DNA of 64,000 nucleotides. It comes from Plumapathes pennacea. Its lineage: Eukaryota; Cnidaria; Anthozoa; Antipatharia; Myriopathidae. Shown one piece after another: positions 19,465 through 30,099 of the stretch. The notes beneath the pieces were generated by a model that saw only the letters and a program-made list of their open reading frames with translations, was not told the DNA's origin and ran no database searches. Within the stretch, counting starts at the first letter, position 1. Each line of letters begins with the position of its first letter. The stretch covers positions 14,960,184-15,024,183 of the forward strand of contig OZ038471.1 of NCBI GenBank assembly GCA_964036295.1, in the 5' to 3' direction. A program made the translations under genes and the position numbers.

Positions 19465-21496
19465 GGGTCATTCCACAGTATTTTGGACATGGAAGCAGTT
19501 TTCTAAAATGTTTTGAATCAAACCTAAAATGTCCTTTAAGTTGTAGCTTGGTGATGATAGTTTACTTTATGATGTGATTTATGGGGGTAGCATGTTGATA
19601 ATGATGCATAAATTATAATCAATTATGAGAAAAGTAAAAATAGCCATTGCAGAGAGGACAAATCAATTTATTGTTTAAAAACAAATGAAAAACTGAAACC
19701 TCACAAAAGTTATCAAGACATAAACTAATACTGATGCAGTTTACAGAACAGTTGTTACAGGATGATGTTTTACCCAGAGTCCTGTGCTAGAGACTGTCCA
19801 CTTGCTAAATGTCCTCTCTGCAACATTTTGACACCTAAAAGTTTATGTTATGGATGACCACATGATCATATTAGGTGCACAGTTTGATAACTTCTAATTT
19901 ACAACAGGAGGTATGTTTTATTGTGTTCAGATTTATTCTTCAGCTCATCACCTGAATGATTTAAGGATGCTTTCTTTTTGTTGCGGAGAGGACATTTCTG
20001 TTGCAGAGAGGACACATTGCTCAGAAGTTGATTTAAAATAAACTCATTATAAACTAAATAAATTCTAAAATAAACTCATGTTAGGTAAATTGTACTTTTC
20101 AAGGCTTTTAGTATATTTTGAAGTGTGCAGCAGTGTACTTCTGTGTTAGTTAAAAGTTTGAGAGGAAGATAACATTACTACAGTACAAGACATTCTGTCT
20201 ACTCAAACAGCATTTGGGAGAGCACTTGCTAACAATAATCACTTCACCATATTCAAAGTTCTTGCACAGAGTTGGTGCCAAAATGTTTGATTGGCCTCAG
20301 AGAGATGACATTGATAAGGTACATGCCACCTGTGTGTTTTATGGCCCAGTACGATGGCAAGGCAATGCCCCTTTGAAACTCCAGATCTGGAGGAACTTGG
20401 AACTGTTTTTCAAGCTTTCAAGGAAGCAGAGTTGTCACTAAACTGCTACACTATGTTGCTGTTCAGTAAACATGAGATATGTACAAACACTGTACATTAA
20501 CATGTACAAGTATTTACATGACTGTGTTGAAATCAACATTGTTGCAACAAGTTTGAAATGAAAAGTTTTGAAGTTACTGTGAAGGACCTTGTTATTGTTA
20601 ACATTTAACAGCATAGTATGTTTCTTTAAAAGCTGTTATATATTATAAGATATATTAATAACAAAGAATTTATGTGTACTTGACAAGAATTATTTTGGGG
20701 GGGGGGTATTTTTGCTAAGTATTCTGGATTTTTGGTTTTACCCATAATGCTTTGTGGTCTGAGTCAGCATTAAAGTTTATGCATTTCATAAGTTTTTTCC
20801 AGAGTTTCTGGTAACATCAGTTCTTGATGCACCAAATACAATGATTAAAACTACAATGAAGCAATAATGTCTATCCATATCAAAATCAACTTGAAAACTT
20901 TGACCACGACCCTTTTCTTTTTCAATACCATGCTAGTCTGATCAAAGGACCTTGTTTTTGTTGACATTTATCACCATATGTTTCATTAGAAGCTGTTTTA
21001 TATTCTAGAATGTTAATAAGAGTTGTTTAACATAACACACTTTGTCAAATTCAATGAGATTTTTGTGTTATTGTTCATGGACAAAAATGTCCTCTCCGCA
21101 ACGTCTTCTCCGCAACAGAGACACATCAAAATATGGTCAGTTTTCCTGATGATCGAACAAATGCAGTTAATTTTTTTTGCCATATATTTAAAATATATAC
21201 ACCACTCTTTAATACAAAACAAAAAAATTGTGAATCCATTATAGAATCAGAGAACTTTTCACTTAGATTTTGTAAAACAAAAATAGCAAATTCTCTGAGT
21301 CTTCTCCACAACGATCACTTATCTTGTTGTAGTCTTCCATGGTTAAAACTTACAGAAAATTGCAACATAGTGGGTATAGCTATAATGAATGTCTACAAGA
21401 AAAAGGTAGAATTTTATTACTGTGACATTTGGATTTCAAGTTGTGGCATACTGAATGTCTCTAAATGTCTTCTCTGCAACTACTGTGGAATGACCC
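19465..21496. mobile_element. 2.03-kb TIR element with repeated 14-base motif
   Basis: The left end GGGTCATTCCACAGTA and right end TACTGTGGAATGACCC are a perfect inverted repeat flanked by ATTA on both sides (a TTA or ATTA target). The motif GTCCTCTCTGCAAC or close variants (GTCTTCTCCGCAAC) occurs eight times: three or four copies in minus orientation in the left half (19645, 19980, 20000) plus one plus copy at 19811, and plus copies in the right half (21089, 21103, 21299, 21467). The last copy directly precedes the right TIR. Such subterminal motifs are usual as transposase-binding sites in autonomous/non-autonomous families. One 75-codon ORF is inside; no transposase motif is recognised. 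Confidence 0.8.
20214..20441 (+). other. 75-codon ORF inside the 2-kb TIR element, unknown
   Basis: The frame reads GEHLLTIITSPYSKFLHRVG, FDWPQRDDIDKVHATCVF and YGPVRWQGNAPLKL. Composition is protein-like, and GATAAGGTACAT could be a donor after DDIDK. It could be a captured host exon or a decayed element protein. I recognise no family. Confidence 0.3.
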
Positions 21497-21679
21497 ATTA
21501 GCAACATGTGCTTAGCCAGGGCGGAATACTGTCTTGTTCGGAATAACTTTCACATGTGTACAGTATGACCCTTACTAATTTTGACCTGGTTGAGCAAACA
21601 ATGCTGGACCAGTGTACTGGCTTCTCGCAGGGTATATACTCTGCGAACTACGAACATCAATTCACAAAACGTGGGCTGA

Positions 21680-22775
21680 ATTGGGAAGCCACAAATTTGG
21701 AAAGATGTGAAAAGTAACCTTATTACGAGCAAAAGTTGTATTAAATAAAACTTACGGCCTTGCCTTCTACACACTCGAATACGTGGTGACAATTCGTAGA
21801 TCTGTCAATCTGTGCTCTATGAAAAACCGGATGTGTTAACTATTTATGCCTACTGCTACATACAGCAAGTGATTCTATTTGATTTGCGGCGTATTCTCAG
21901 TTGAGCTAATTCAGAGCTGTTGCAGATCGTGTCACGCTGGTAGTGAGCTGCTTACTATTTATTGTTTTCCGAGGTTCTTTGAGCTTATACGACTATGCGA
22001 GCGAGATGATATACCGAATCCCACTACAATTTGATATCAGACATCAAGTTCTGCACCGTCCGCTCTGTATACTCGATTCTGTAGTGTATGACTTACCAAA
22101 ATCAAATACTGTGATTCAAACTCAAAGAGAGCCGTGGTGGCACAGTCGCATACCAAGGGCGCGGGTTCAATCCCCGCTCAAGGCAGTGAAATTTGAGGTG
22201 TAAAAACCTGGCTCTTTACTCGTGGCTCGGATGACCACGTAAAATGGCAGTCCCGTCTCTAGATAGATAAAAGAACCACGGGGACGTAAAAGAATCACTG
22301 AGGACGCAACCAAATCTATGGCAGTGACCACCCTCAAGTGCTCAGCAACGGCCACACTTAAGTTGGAGCCCCGCTCTGTTGTGTGTGCCCTACCACTTCA
22401 AACGGTAGAAGTGTCCCCAATTAGTAGACTACATGTAGTCCGCTAGAAGATTTGACACTTTAATAAAGTTGTTATTATTATTATTATTATTAAACTGAAT
22501 GCTAAGAAAACAATTGAAACTGTAATATTCAGAGTAATCCATCAAAACAGTTCAAAGCACAGGCATGATTTCATTGACTTCCGTGAAATTTTTAACTATA
22601 ATCTTACACCATCCGCTTTGCTTTAAACATCCGTTGGGCTGGCCACAGTTCCGTGTACTCTGCGCATCCCATACAGGAAGCGGGCTGAAGAGACTCGACT
22701 TCAATTCCAGAAAAACACAAAACTCACTTATCTTGAGCAAAAACAATGTAAAAATTCATATAGGCCTCTTCAAAC
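21680..22775 (+). repeat. Local duplication, upstream copy
   Basis: It matches 23712-24393 at roughly 85 percent, by eye, from AAGCCACAAATTTGG to CAGGAAGCGGGCTGAAG. Copy 2 is the immediate 5' flank of the discoidin/Ig gene; this copy has no exon 1 after it. A SINE (22127-22491) interrupts this copy only. Confidence 0.8.
22127..22491 (+). mobile_element. tRNA-derived SINE with (TTA)n tail
   Basis: The head GAGCCGTGGTGGCACAGTCG contains an A box (TGGCACAGTCG, 22138-22148), and GGTTCAATCCC (22164-22174) is a textbook B box at normal spacing. The body is about 300 bp and ends CACTTTAATAAAG followed by (TTA)n (22470-22491). The local duplicate at about 24140 lacks it, showing the empty site. The flanks AAACTCAAAG and AAACTGAATG may be the target duplication. 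Confidence 0.85.
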
Positions 22776-22789
22776 TTGAGTGCAATCAA

Positions 22790-23150
22790 AAGTGGACCCC
22801 TTACACTATTTCAGACCAAAATATCTGATTTTCTATACTCTACTTCAGACTTGGCTCCGAAAATGTGTACCCTATTTCAAACCTGACTCCAAAATGTATA
22901 CCCTATTTTCAGACCTATTTTAGATGATTTCCGCCCTGTGTTTTCTTCCATTTGTCGTGCAATGTCCGCGGCGACACATTTCTATTAAAATTATATCCTA
23001 TCCAGACTAAAAAAACAAAATCGATACCCTACTTCAGACCAAAATGGCAAAATCTATATCCTATTTCAGACTAAAAATGTTTGAAAACGATAGCCTTTGG
23101 GGCGTCACATAGGGGGATACTCCTACATATAAGCCATATAGGTCCCCCCC
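22790..23150. repeat. Interspersed repeat, same family as 10570-10860, inverted
   Basis: Units of ACCCTATTTCAGACCAAAA type and the terminal block GGGGGATACTCCTACATATA / AGCCATATAGG match the family at 10570-10860 in reverse. A C-run (23144-23153) ends it. It directly abuts the end of the local duplication. Confidence 0.7.
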
Positions 23151-23711
23151 CCCCGCGCCAAAAACTTTGGTGACAGACGCCAGTTATAATTTTTCTTCAG
23201 TTACACAATGTCTCTGGTAACGTGGTCTGGATCATCAATTTCAGACGGCATGATGTGCTGTTAATTTGATAGAAATGTTTGGTCCCGTTCCTAGCAGTGC
23301 TCATTTTTTTGACAGATAAAACTGAAGCAATGACGGTCGAAAGAGTTCGAAAGAAGTTACCCCTTGCCTCCCTCCCCCAATTCCATCCATACGCTTCACT
23401 GAACGTTTCGCTCTTATTCAGTATATCAGTTCCACAAATTTTGCCTTAAAACCTTGGAGCTACAAACGGAAACTGGCACCCAGCGTGTCGGAAACGAACA
23501 TGAATGTCGTGCCGCGTCCGGTGTGAATCGGATTGAAGGAATGACCGGGATCTAATTTTGTCGCGTTGTCGCATGCAGTTACAGCATGTCGCGACGCGTC
23601 CAGTGTGAAATGGCCTTAACAGTTTCGTAGATAGCTTCCTACTTCGTTGTTACTGACGAAATGTGATACTATAAAAGTCGAGGTAAATTATACAGATCAG
23701 TTAAACGCTTA

Positions 23712-24393
23712 ATTTGAAAGCCACAAAGTTGGAAATATGTGAAAAGTAACTTTAATACGAGCAAAAGTTGTACTAAATAGAACTTTTATAAATCATGGCC
23801 TCGCCTTCTTCACACTCGAATACGTGGTGACAATTCATAGATCTGACAACTATAAAGAGCCGGATGTATTAACTACGTATTTAATGCCCACTGCTACACA
23901 CAGGAAGTGATTCAGTTTGATTTGCGGTGTGTTCTCAGTTGAGCTAATTCAGAGCTGTTGCAGATTGTGTCAGGCTGGTGGTGAGGTGGTGAGCTTATAC
24001 GACTATGCAAGCGAGGATATAATATTTGATCCCACGACAAGATATTTTTAGACATCAATATGCACCGCCCGCTCTATACACTCGATTCTGTAGTTTATGC
24101 TTTACAAAAATCAAATACTGTGACTCGAACTGAAAGTTAAGGAAACAATTGAAATTGTGATATTCAAACTGTGAGTAATGTATCAAAACTGTTCAAAATA
24201 TGGGCATGATTTCATGGACTTCCGTGAAATTGAAACTAGAATGAATCTTGCACCATCCGTTTTGCTGAGACATCCGCTGGGCTGGCCACAGTTACGTGTT
24301 CTCTGCGCATCCCAAACAGGAAGCGGGCTGAAGAAACTCGAAACTCACCTGTCGTGAGCAAAAACAATGTAAATATATGAATAGGCCTCTTCA
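23712..24393 (+). repeat. Local duplication, downstream copy; promoter-proximal flank
   Basis: Counterpart of 21680-22775 without the SINE. It ends about 90 bp before the start codon at 24485, so it probably carries the promoter of the discoidin/Ig gene. No TATA box was identified with confidence. Confidence 0.75.
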
Positions 24394-24484
24394 TACAGAT
24401 CGGTTACACGCTGGCGACGACGAGTTAGTATCGGCTTAGTTGTTGTCTGTCGTTCTCGGGCTGGTTTTTGCTTTCAAGACAAAG

Positions 24485-27400
24485 ATGATTGTCGCTGCTT
24501 TCGCTGTGTTAATCCTTTGCACAACAAGAGCAACAGTAGACACTGCAGGTAAGGGATATTCAGGACGGTTCTGTTGGCCACGTATACTTCCGCGTAGTAT
24601 GACCTCTTCTTCGTCCTTCTTCTCGATTATTTAACGACGAACTGATCAAAGCTCATGCAATGTTTCCATGCTGCTATGCATTTCATAACAAATCTCTTGT
24701 ATATTTCGTATATTTCAAGACCGCAGTTTCCATGCCTCGAAAACAACTACAAAATTCGTATGTTCAGTATTATTAAGCGTCGCGTAAGAGTATTTCCTCT
24801 TTGACATTGCGGCATCAAACTAGGCCGTTTCCGTGGCGTCTGTTGCCTCTGTTAATACAAAGAGAGGTTTAGTGCAAAAAATCTTTGGGATGAAAGTAAG
24901 TTTGATTTGCATTGAAATGAACATGAGAATAAAACTGATTTTCATAAAGATTTCTACCTAGGTCGCGCTTTAACAAAAGGGAAACAGACATCTCAGAAAT
25001 GGCCTATTTAGTAGCTATGACAAAGGTAGCTGCCATAGTAGAATTTTAAAATTAATTCCATTGAAATGTCCCCTGTCACAGTCTTCAAAACTGCCATAAA
25101 GTGTGTGGCAGCAATACTTCAAATTTTCCACGTTTGATGCCCATGACCCGCTGAACGGATTGGCTATTTTACGTTCTAGAATGTAATCAAGCTCTTGGAA
25201 TGCAGCATGGGAAAATAGAAAACGAAGCAATTACCGCTTCTTCCTGGAAAGACGATGATCACAAACCTCAATTTGCCAGACTGGACAGTGAGAAGGCCTG
25301 GTGCTCAGGGAACGAGACGTCGCCGTATTTACAGATATCTCTCAGTGAAGTTTACAAGATCACGGGTATTGAAACCCAAGGAAGCTTGAGCGACAAGCAT
25401 TGGGTGACTAAATACGAGATTCATTACACCACAAACACAAGCGGATGGAAAGTTTACCAGGTTTGAACTAGGTTAAAACTGTATCAGTTGTGTTCCGCAG
25501 CAAAGCTGTTACGATGGAACCTAGCAGGAACTACTAATGGATTGTGTTGACGTGATCCTGAAACTTCCTGAAGATCTTGTGACTCCTATATTTGCGGTAC
25601 TAGGGCGCTTTCATTTAAACATTGTCATTCCGGAGTTTTCTAAAAAAGAGGACAACCTCGAGAGGTTGTCCACAATTTCCGCGCCCCTAGTTATCCCTGT
25701 TAGATTTCCTTCATGGAATAAAGGAGAAGGACGTCGTCCATTTGTGGTTAGCACCACCTGTGCGTGGAGAAATCATAGACTGCGCAGAGTCCCTTTTTTT
25801 CCCTCCAAGATCGTAATGCGTGAGCGAGAGCCGAAGAAAATGGCGGGTGGAAAATATAGCGACTGAGCTTTCGCAATACGTTCTCGGAGATTAAAGAAAG
25901 GAATGCTCTCAGTCTTGGGGAATCACGTCGTCTTCGCAAGGTGTATAGTCGGGGATCTCAGAAAAGAGTGTCTTTAGAATGATTTGTGCTTTGGAGAACT
26001 GTACACAAATTAAGAGGGTTTCCGCTGTAAACTCGAGTAATTATTACGGTAAAACGAAACAATTCTTGTACCAACGCAATTACTTATAATTGAAAATTTG
26101 TTTGCCACTTCCTTGAAGATCTTGATGCCAGGCATCTTTCACTATAACACCGAAAGATAATTCACAAAACTCTTCAAGAAACAGGAGAATGAATATTTCT
26201 ATCAAACTCTTATTTTGCAATGATAACGCACGTATTATTATAGCTATAGGAAGACAACCAAAAACACTCACATCTTCCCGTACGTTTCTTAACTATTTTT
26301 GGTGCTACTCATAAATGATCATCTTACATATTCAAACTAGGAAATTAACATAAATCACATATGGCAACCAGAGACATATATACCGCCATCTGACGAATAC
26401 TTTTCACTTGACTCTGAAGATGACTTCCGCTCAGGTAGTCGAAACGTCAGTCACCAACAACAGTCTTTCTGGAGACTACTCTAACCCGGACGATCACAAC
26501 CGACCTAATAGTGCTTCTTTTTTCTGGTACAGACTTGCTGCGTGCATTGCTCGAATTCACAGCGGAAAACCTCTTAAATCTTTAGATCTCTTAACTCTCA
26601 CTGACCATAAATCAGTCTTTTTACCTCGAAACTCTCAAGTATTCATCTGAAATAGTCATTTTCTAACTCATCTTTGGTAAGGCTAAGGGCTTGTTCATCA
26701 ACTAACAGTGTAACAAATGGCTAACGCGAATAAGAACAGTCCAGGTAATAGCAGTAATACGCAGTAAGCTATAGTATTGATTCTGATCGCAAAAATATAT
26801 AAATATAGCAAATAAGGAAAAAACAAATCCGTCATGCATAACACTTTTTTTTTTTCACCGGCATAAAAGGCTTCAAATGGAAAATCAATCTTCCGGGGGA
26901 ACAGTCATTCTGTTAGACCTTCAAGGAACGATTTTGGCGTTCCCCTTGTAGCCAACGCAATTCGGATCTATCCAAATGAAACAATTGCTCTTTTTGAAAG
27001 AGCGAAACGTGCGTGTCTTAGGGTGGAAATTTATGGCTGCAAATTCGAAGGTGAGTGACGTCATGAGCTTAGTCTACCAGATCCAAACGATTCTAAAGTT
27101 TTCAGACAACTTTGTAGTCCTTCTTTTAAACGTGATAAAATTATGAAATCGTCAGAATAAGATTATGAGATCGAACAGAAGAAAGTTTAACCTGGTCTCA
27201 TTAGGTAGAATTATTGGATCAGACCCCTGTTGTTTTGTTTAACAGATAAGGTAACTCACCCCTAGAGTATTTGAAAGATTTAGTTTTACTCTGGTCTAAT
27301 TTTACTGCACAGTCTGATTTTGAGTATAAATTCTTAAGTAGTTTATGTATTATGTAGTATGAAGCTTACCGTGTTCATGTCGATATGCTGGCACTGTACA

Positions 27401-28071
27401 ATAACGCCGCTCATGTTGGGTTTATGCAAAATTCTCTTAAGTACCCCGGGACGACCCTTCGCCCCCAAACTTAACTTTGCGCCTTCACTGAGCGCTCACA
27501 AAATCAAGAACGAGAGTTGTGGACTGCCACTTCTTATCCATGTGTACATTAAAACACCCGGACTGTCCCTGCTCAATACACTCCGTCAGCAGCTCTTGTA
27601 TCAACTAAATGCATAGCTTTTGTTTTATTGAGATGACACTTTGTCATCAATTTCGGCCAGCAGTACGAATAATGATTAAACGAACGAATCATCCATGAAT
27701 ACACCGAGCAAGCGAGGTTTGACCCCATCAGCTGTATATGCTACATAGCAATATTGATATGAATAGCGCTGTAGACACAAACAGAAAAATCTTTTTTGTT
27801 TCAGTTCCTCCTTCATTCACCAGAACACCCAAGAAACGCATCTTTTTGCTAATTGGGAGGAATTTGACGATCGAGTGCAACGCCTCTGGTGTACCAAAAC
27901 CGACAGTTAAGTGGACAGGATCTCTGCTGGGGCCGACACAGGGACGAAGCAAACAACAAGATGGCAGACTCAGCATAAGAAACGTACAGATAAATGATTC
28001 TGGAAACTACACCTGTGAAGCCTCCAACAAAGAAGGAGTCGTCAATACAACCACAGAACTTGTTGTAGCAG
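24485..28071 (+). CDS. Secreted or membrane F5/8C (discoidin) plus Ig protein, 3' incomplete
   Basis: Four exons in perfect phase: 24485-24548 (signal peptide MIVAAFAVLILCTTRATVD), 25180-25460, 26870-27050 and 27805-28071. Exons 2-3 form one coagulation factor 5/8 type C domain (about residues 22-175), from ECNQALGMQHG through ITASSWKDDD, YLQISLSEVYKITGI and IFRGNS to the closing ACLRVEIYGC. Exon 4 is one I-set Ig domain (about 177-264) with LTIECNASG, the core VKWTG and DSGNYTCEASN; it is a 1-1 phase exon, as usual for Ig modules. Such proteins sit in the extracellular matrix or at the surface and bind glycans or lipids and other Ig proteins; this role is family knowledge. The donor after exon 4 is good, but no later exon is seen before the TE nest at 30.1 kb. 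The remaining gene may lie beyond it or be lost. Confidence 0.87.
25599..25691. mobile_element. 93-bp hairpin MITE in intron 2 of the discoidin gene
   Basis: The ends ACTAGGGCGC and GCGCCCCTAGT are inverted repeats, with an inner palindrome GGACAACCTC-GA-GAGGTTGTCC near 25651-25672. No clear target duplication. Confidence 0.5.
26345..26520 (+). mobile_element. Penelope-like element fragment (pseudo-LTR part)
   Basis: About 130 bases match the inverse of 46680-46815, including TACCGCCATCTGACGAA before the ribozyme and ACCAACAACAGTCTT, GGAGACTA and CTAACCCGGAC after it. No reverse transcriptase or GIY-YIG sequence is attached. It lies in intron 2 of the discoidin/Ig gene. Confidence 0.7.
26409..26453 (+). 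ncRNA. Hammerhead ribozyme, Penelope type
   Basis: Stem I TGACT pairs with AGTCA (26409-26413 with 26449-26453). The core CTGAAGA is at 26414-26420. Stem II (GACT with AGTC, then CC with GG, loop GCTCA) is at 26422-26440, with one extra T at 26421. GAAA is at 26441-26444. Minimal stem III (A-C-G-T, no loop) is followed by the cleavage triplet GTC ending at 26448. A stem III this short is the known hallmark of hammerheads in Penelope-like elements, which act as dimers. The second copy at 46734-46778 keeps all helices. Confidence 0.8.
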
Positions 28072-28189
28072 GTAAATATTTCTTATCACTACACACTTAC
28101 GTGTGTTTGTAATGCATATGTATTTATTGCGTAAACAGTGGAAGTTAACGTCCGGATGATAAATCTTGAGCGGACGTGGGTAGTACTAA

Positions 28190-28595
28190 TGCACCAGTCA
28201 ATTGTAACCCCCACCCCCCCCCCCCCCCCCCCCCCACCTCGGGGAATAGTGGGGACATGGATTTTCTTTGTTGCAATAATCGACTATTCCCCCACCCCAT
28301 GGGACATAATGTGCTGACAAATCCCCCACATTGTGGGGCCAAAAATTTGGCAAAATCTTACAAGAGGCTTTGCACAGAAACTTCTCTCACGAACGAACCG
28401 CGTGGTCGAACTGGACGAGGCCGCACTGCATCATATTTTTGGTCAAATCTCCCACCTTGAGCCCCACCTCCGCAGGTCGGGAATCATGAAGAGAAAATCC
28501 CCCACCCCTTCGGGCTTAAAAACCTTTCAAATACGAAAAAATGCCCCACATTGCCCCACCATTCCCCGAGGTGGGGGTTACAATTGACTGGTGCA
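28190..28595 (+). mobile_element. Harbinger-like MITE, copy A
   Basis: The ends TGCACCAGTCAATTGTAACC and GGTTACAATTGACTGGTGCA are perfect inverted repeats flanked by TAA. A run of about 27 C sits just inside the left TIR. Copy B (43095-43520) is nearly identical in the opposite orientation. The TAA target suggests PIF/Harbinger. Confidence 0.85.
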
Positions 28596-30099
28596 TAAAT
28601 TGTGGCCAGTAGAATCGAGAGACAAATTGGTAAGTGATCGCATCATAAACGTACTGTACCACAATATTTCGGGCAGATTATATTAACCGAATTTCTGTTA
28701 TTGTGGCGCGGTATTAGACGATATCTCGGTGTAATGGTTTTGTTAATGTCCCTGATAATACATGGATTGGTGTTTGCCACCAAAAAACAAGTAGGCTCAG
28801 TCAAGTCGCTTCAAGATTAGAGCAAAAAAATCCCCGCGTCTTTTTAAGGCTATTTGCCTCTTGTATTTTGCAAATAGTTTCTAGTAAAATTACCTCCTTA
28901 GGACGCTAAAAGTTTCCCACAACTAAATATTACGAGAGCCGCCGTAACTAACGCCGATGACTTTTGAGGAAGTTTGTGTTTTGCGGTTTTAGTAAGGCCC
29001 TTTTTGACAATGATCAAACTCTACTGTTTCTGTTAATTTACATTATGTTCAATTCGGCATTTGAAGTTTCACGTTTGAAACAGGCCTACGTAAAATAATA
29101 CATAGAAAGATTATCTCAGCACAGTTGTATTGAGTTTTCTGCTGTTTTAAAATAACTAAACGGCGAAGCGTCAGTTAAAAAGTTTCCTCTCCATGAAAGG
29201 GTCTTTGTTTACGTGGTGGCAATCGGATAGCGGCGTGAAAAGGATTCACGGTAAACTTTCCTGCTATCATTCCTCTTCCATGATTATATCCATAATCCAC
29301 ATTATTACAGCGTCGGCAGACGGCGGCAAAGATTGACGCTAATTTCCGCTCGATTTATTCCGTCGCACCGATCAAGACCTTGACTGAAATTAACAAACCA
29401 AAACAAAGCAATTCAGAGAACGTAAAAAGTGAAGATAAGATTAAACGAAGAATAATATATTAGAACGAACGTTTCAAGTGAGATACATCAGTTTTTCGTT
29501 CTGAAATATTATCGAGCTTCTGTGATGTGTGAATCTGTTTAAAAGACGACTATATGGACATGTGGGAGCATACTCGATTAAAACATGAGTTTCGTCAGCG
29601 CTATTTATGACGCGTGAGCTGTCAAAGATAATGATTATATTAGTTCTCAAATGATTTCAATGCAGTCAGTCCTGTGAATTTCACATCTGGGCATTTCTCG
29701 AAAACAAATAATGCAAAAGATGGGCAGAGTCAGGCGAGCTCGCCACCGGCATATTATTTATCATTATTTATCACCGGCATTATTTAGCAATGTCTTCATC
29801 CATGAAGTCAACTTCCCAGTAATTACTTACTAGTTCATGTAACATACATTTCTTGCGCTGGAAAGGAGTGATGTGAAAGGTGCATTTTGGTAAGCCATGT
29901 TTTGTTCCTTCTGTACATACATGTTTATGCATAATTTTGCTGTTTTGACACAACAGAGCACAACGTAGCTAGGCTCTAAGAATGATGCTTCTGTTTTAAA
30001 ACTGGGCGCAGTGCAAACCTTCCCTAATGAGTTTGTGCATGAAAACATACATGAGAGTAAAACTAATTTTCGTATGGTGTCGCACTAGACGACGTTTTT
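28596..30099. other. No gene or clear repeat seen
   Basis: About 1.5 kb without a convincing frame. It should contain intron 4 or the 3' part of the discoidin/Ig gene, but I see no phase-1 Ig, transmembrane or terminal exon. Confidence 0.4.

Noticed and set aside
25537..25866. 109-codon ORF in intron 2 of the discoidin/Ig gene
   Set aside because: It runs across a hairpin MITE and has no domain; the true next exon is at 26870-27050.
28176..28587. ORFs over the Harbinger-like MITE copies (also at 43059-43564)
   Set aside because: They start or end in homopolymer C/G runs and TIRs; the same frames appear in both inverted copies because the element is repeated.
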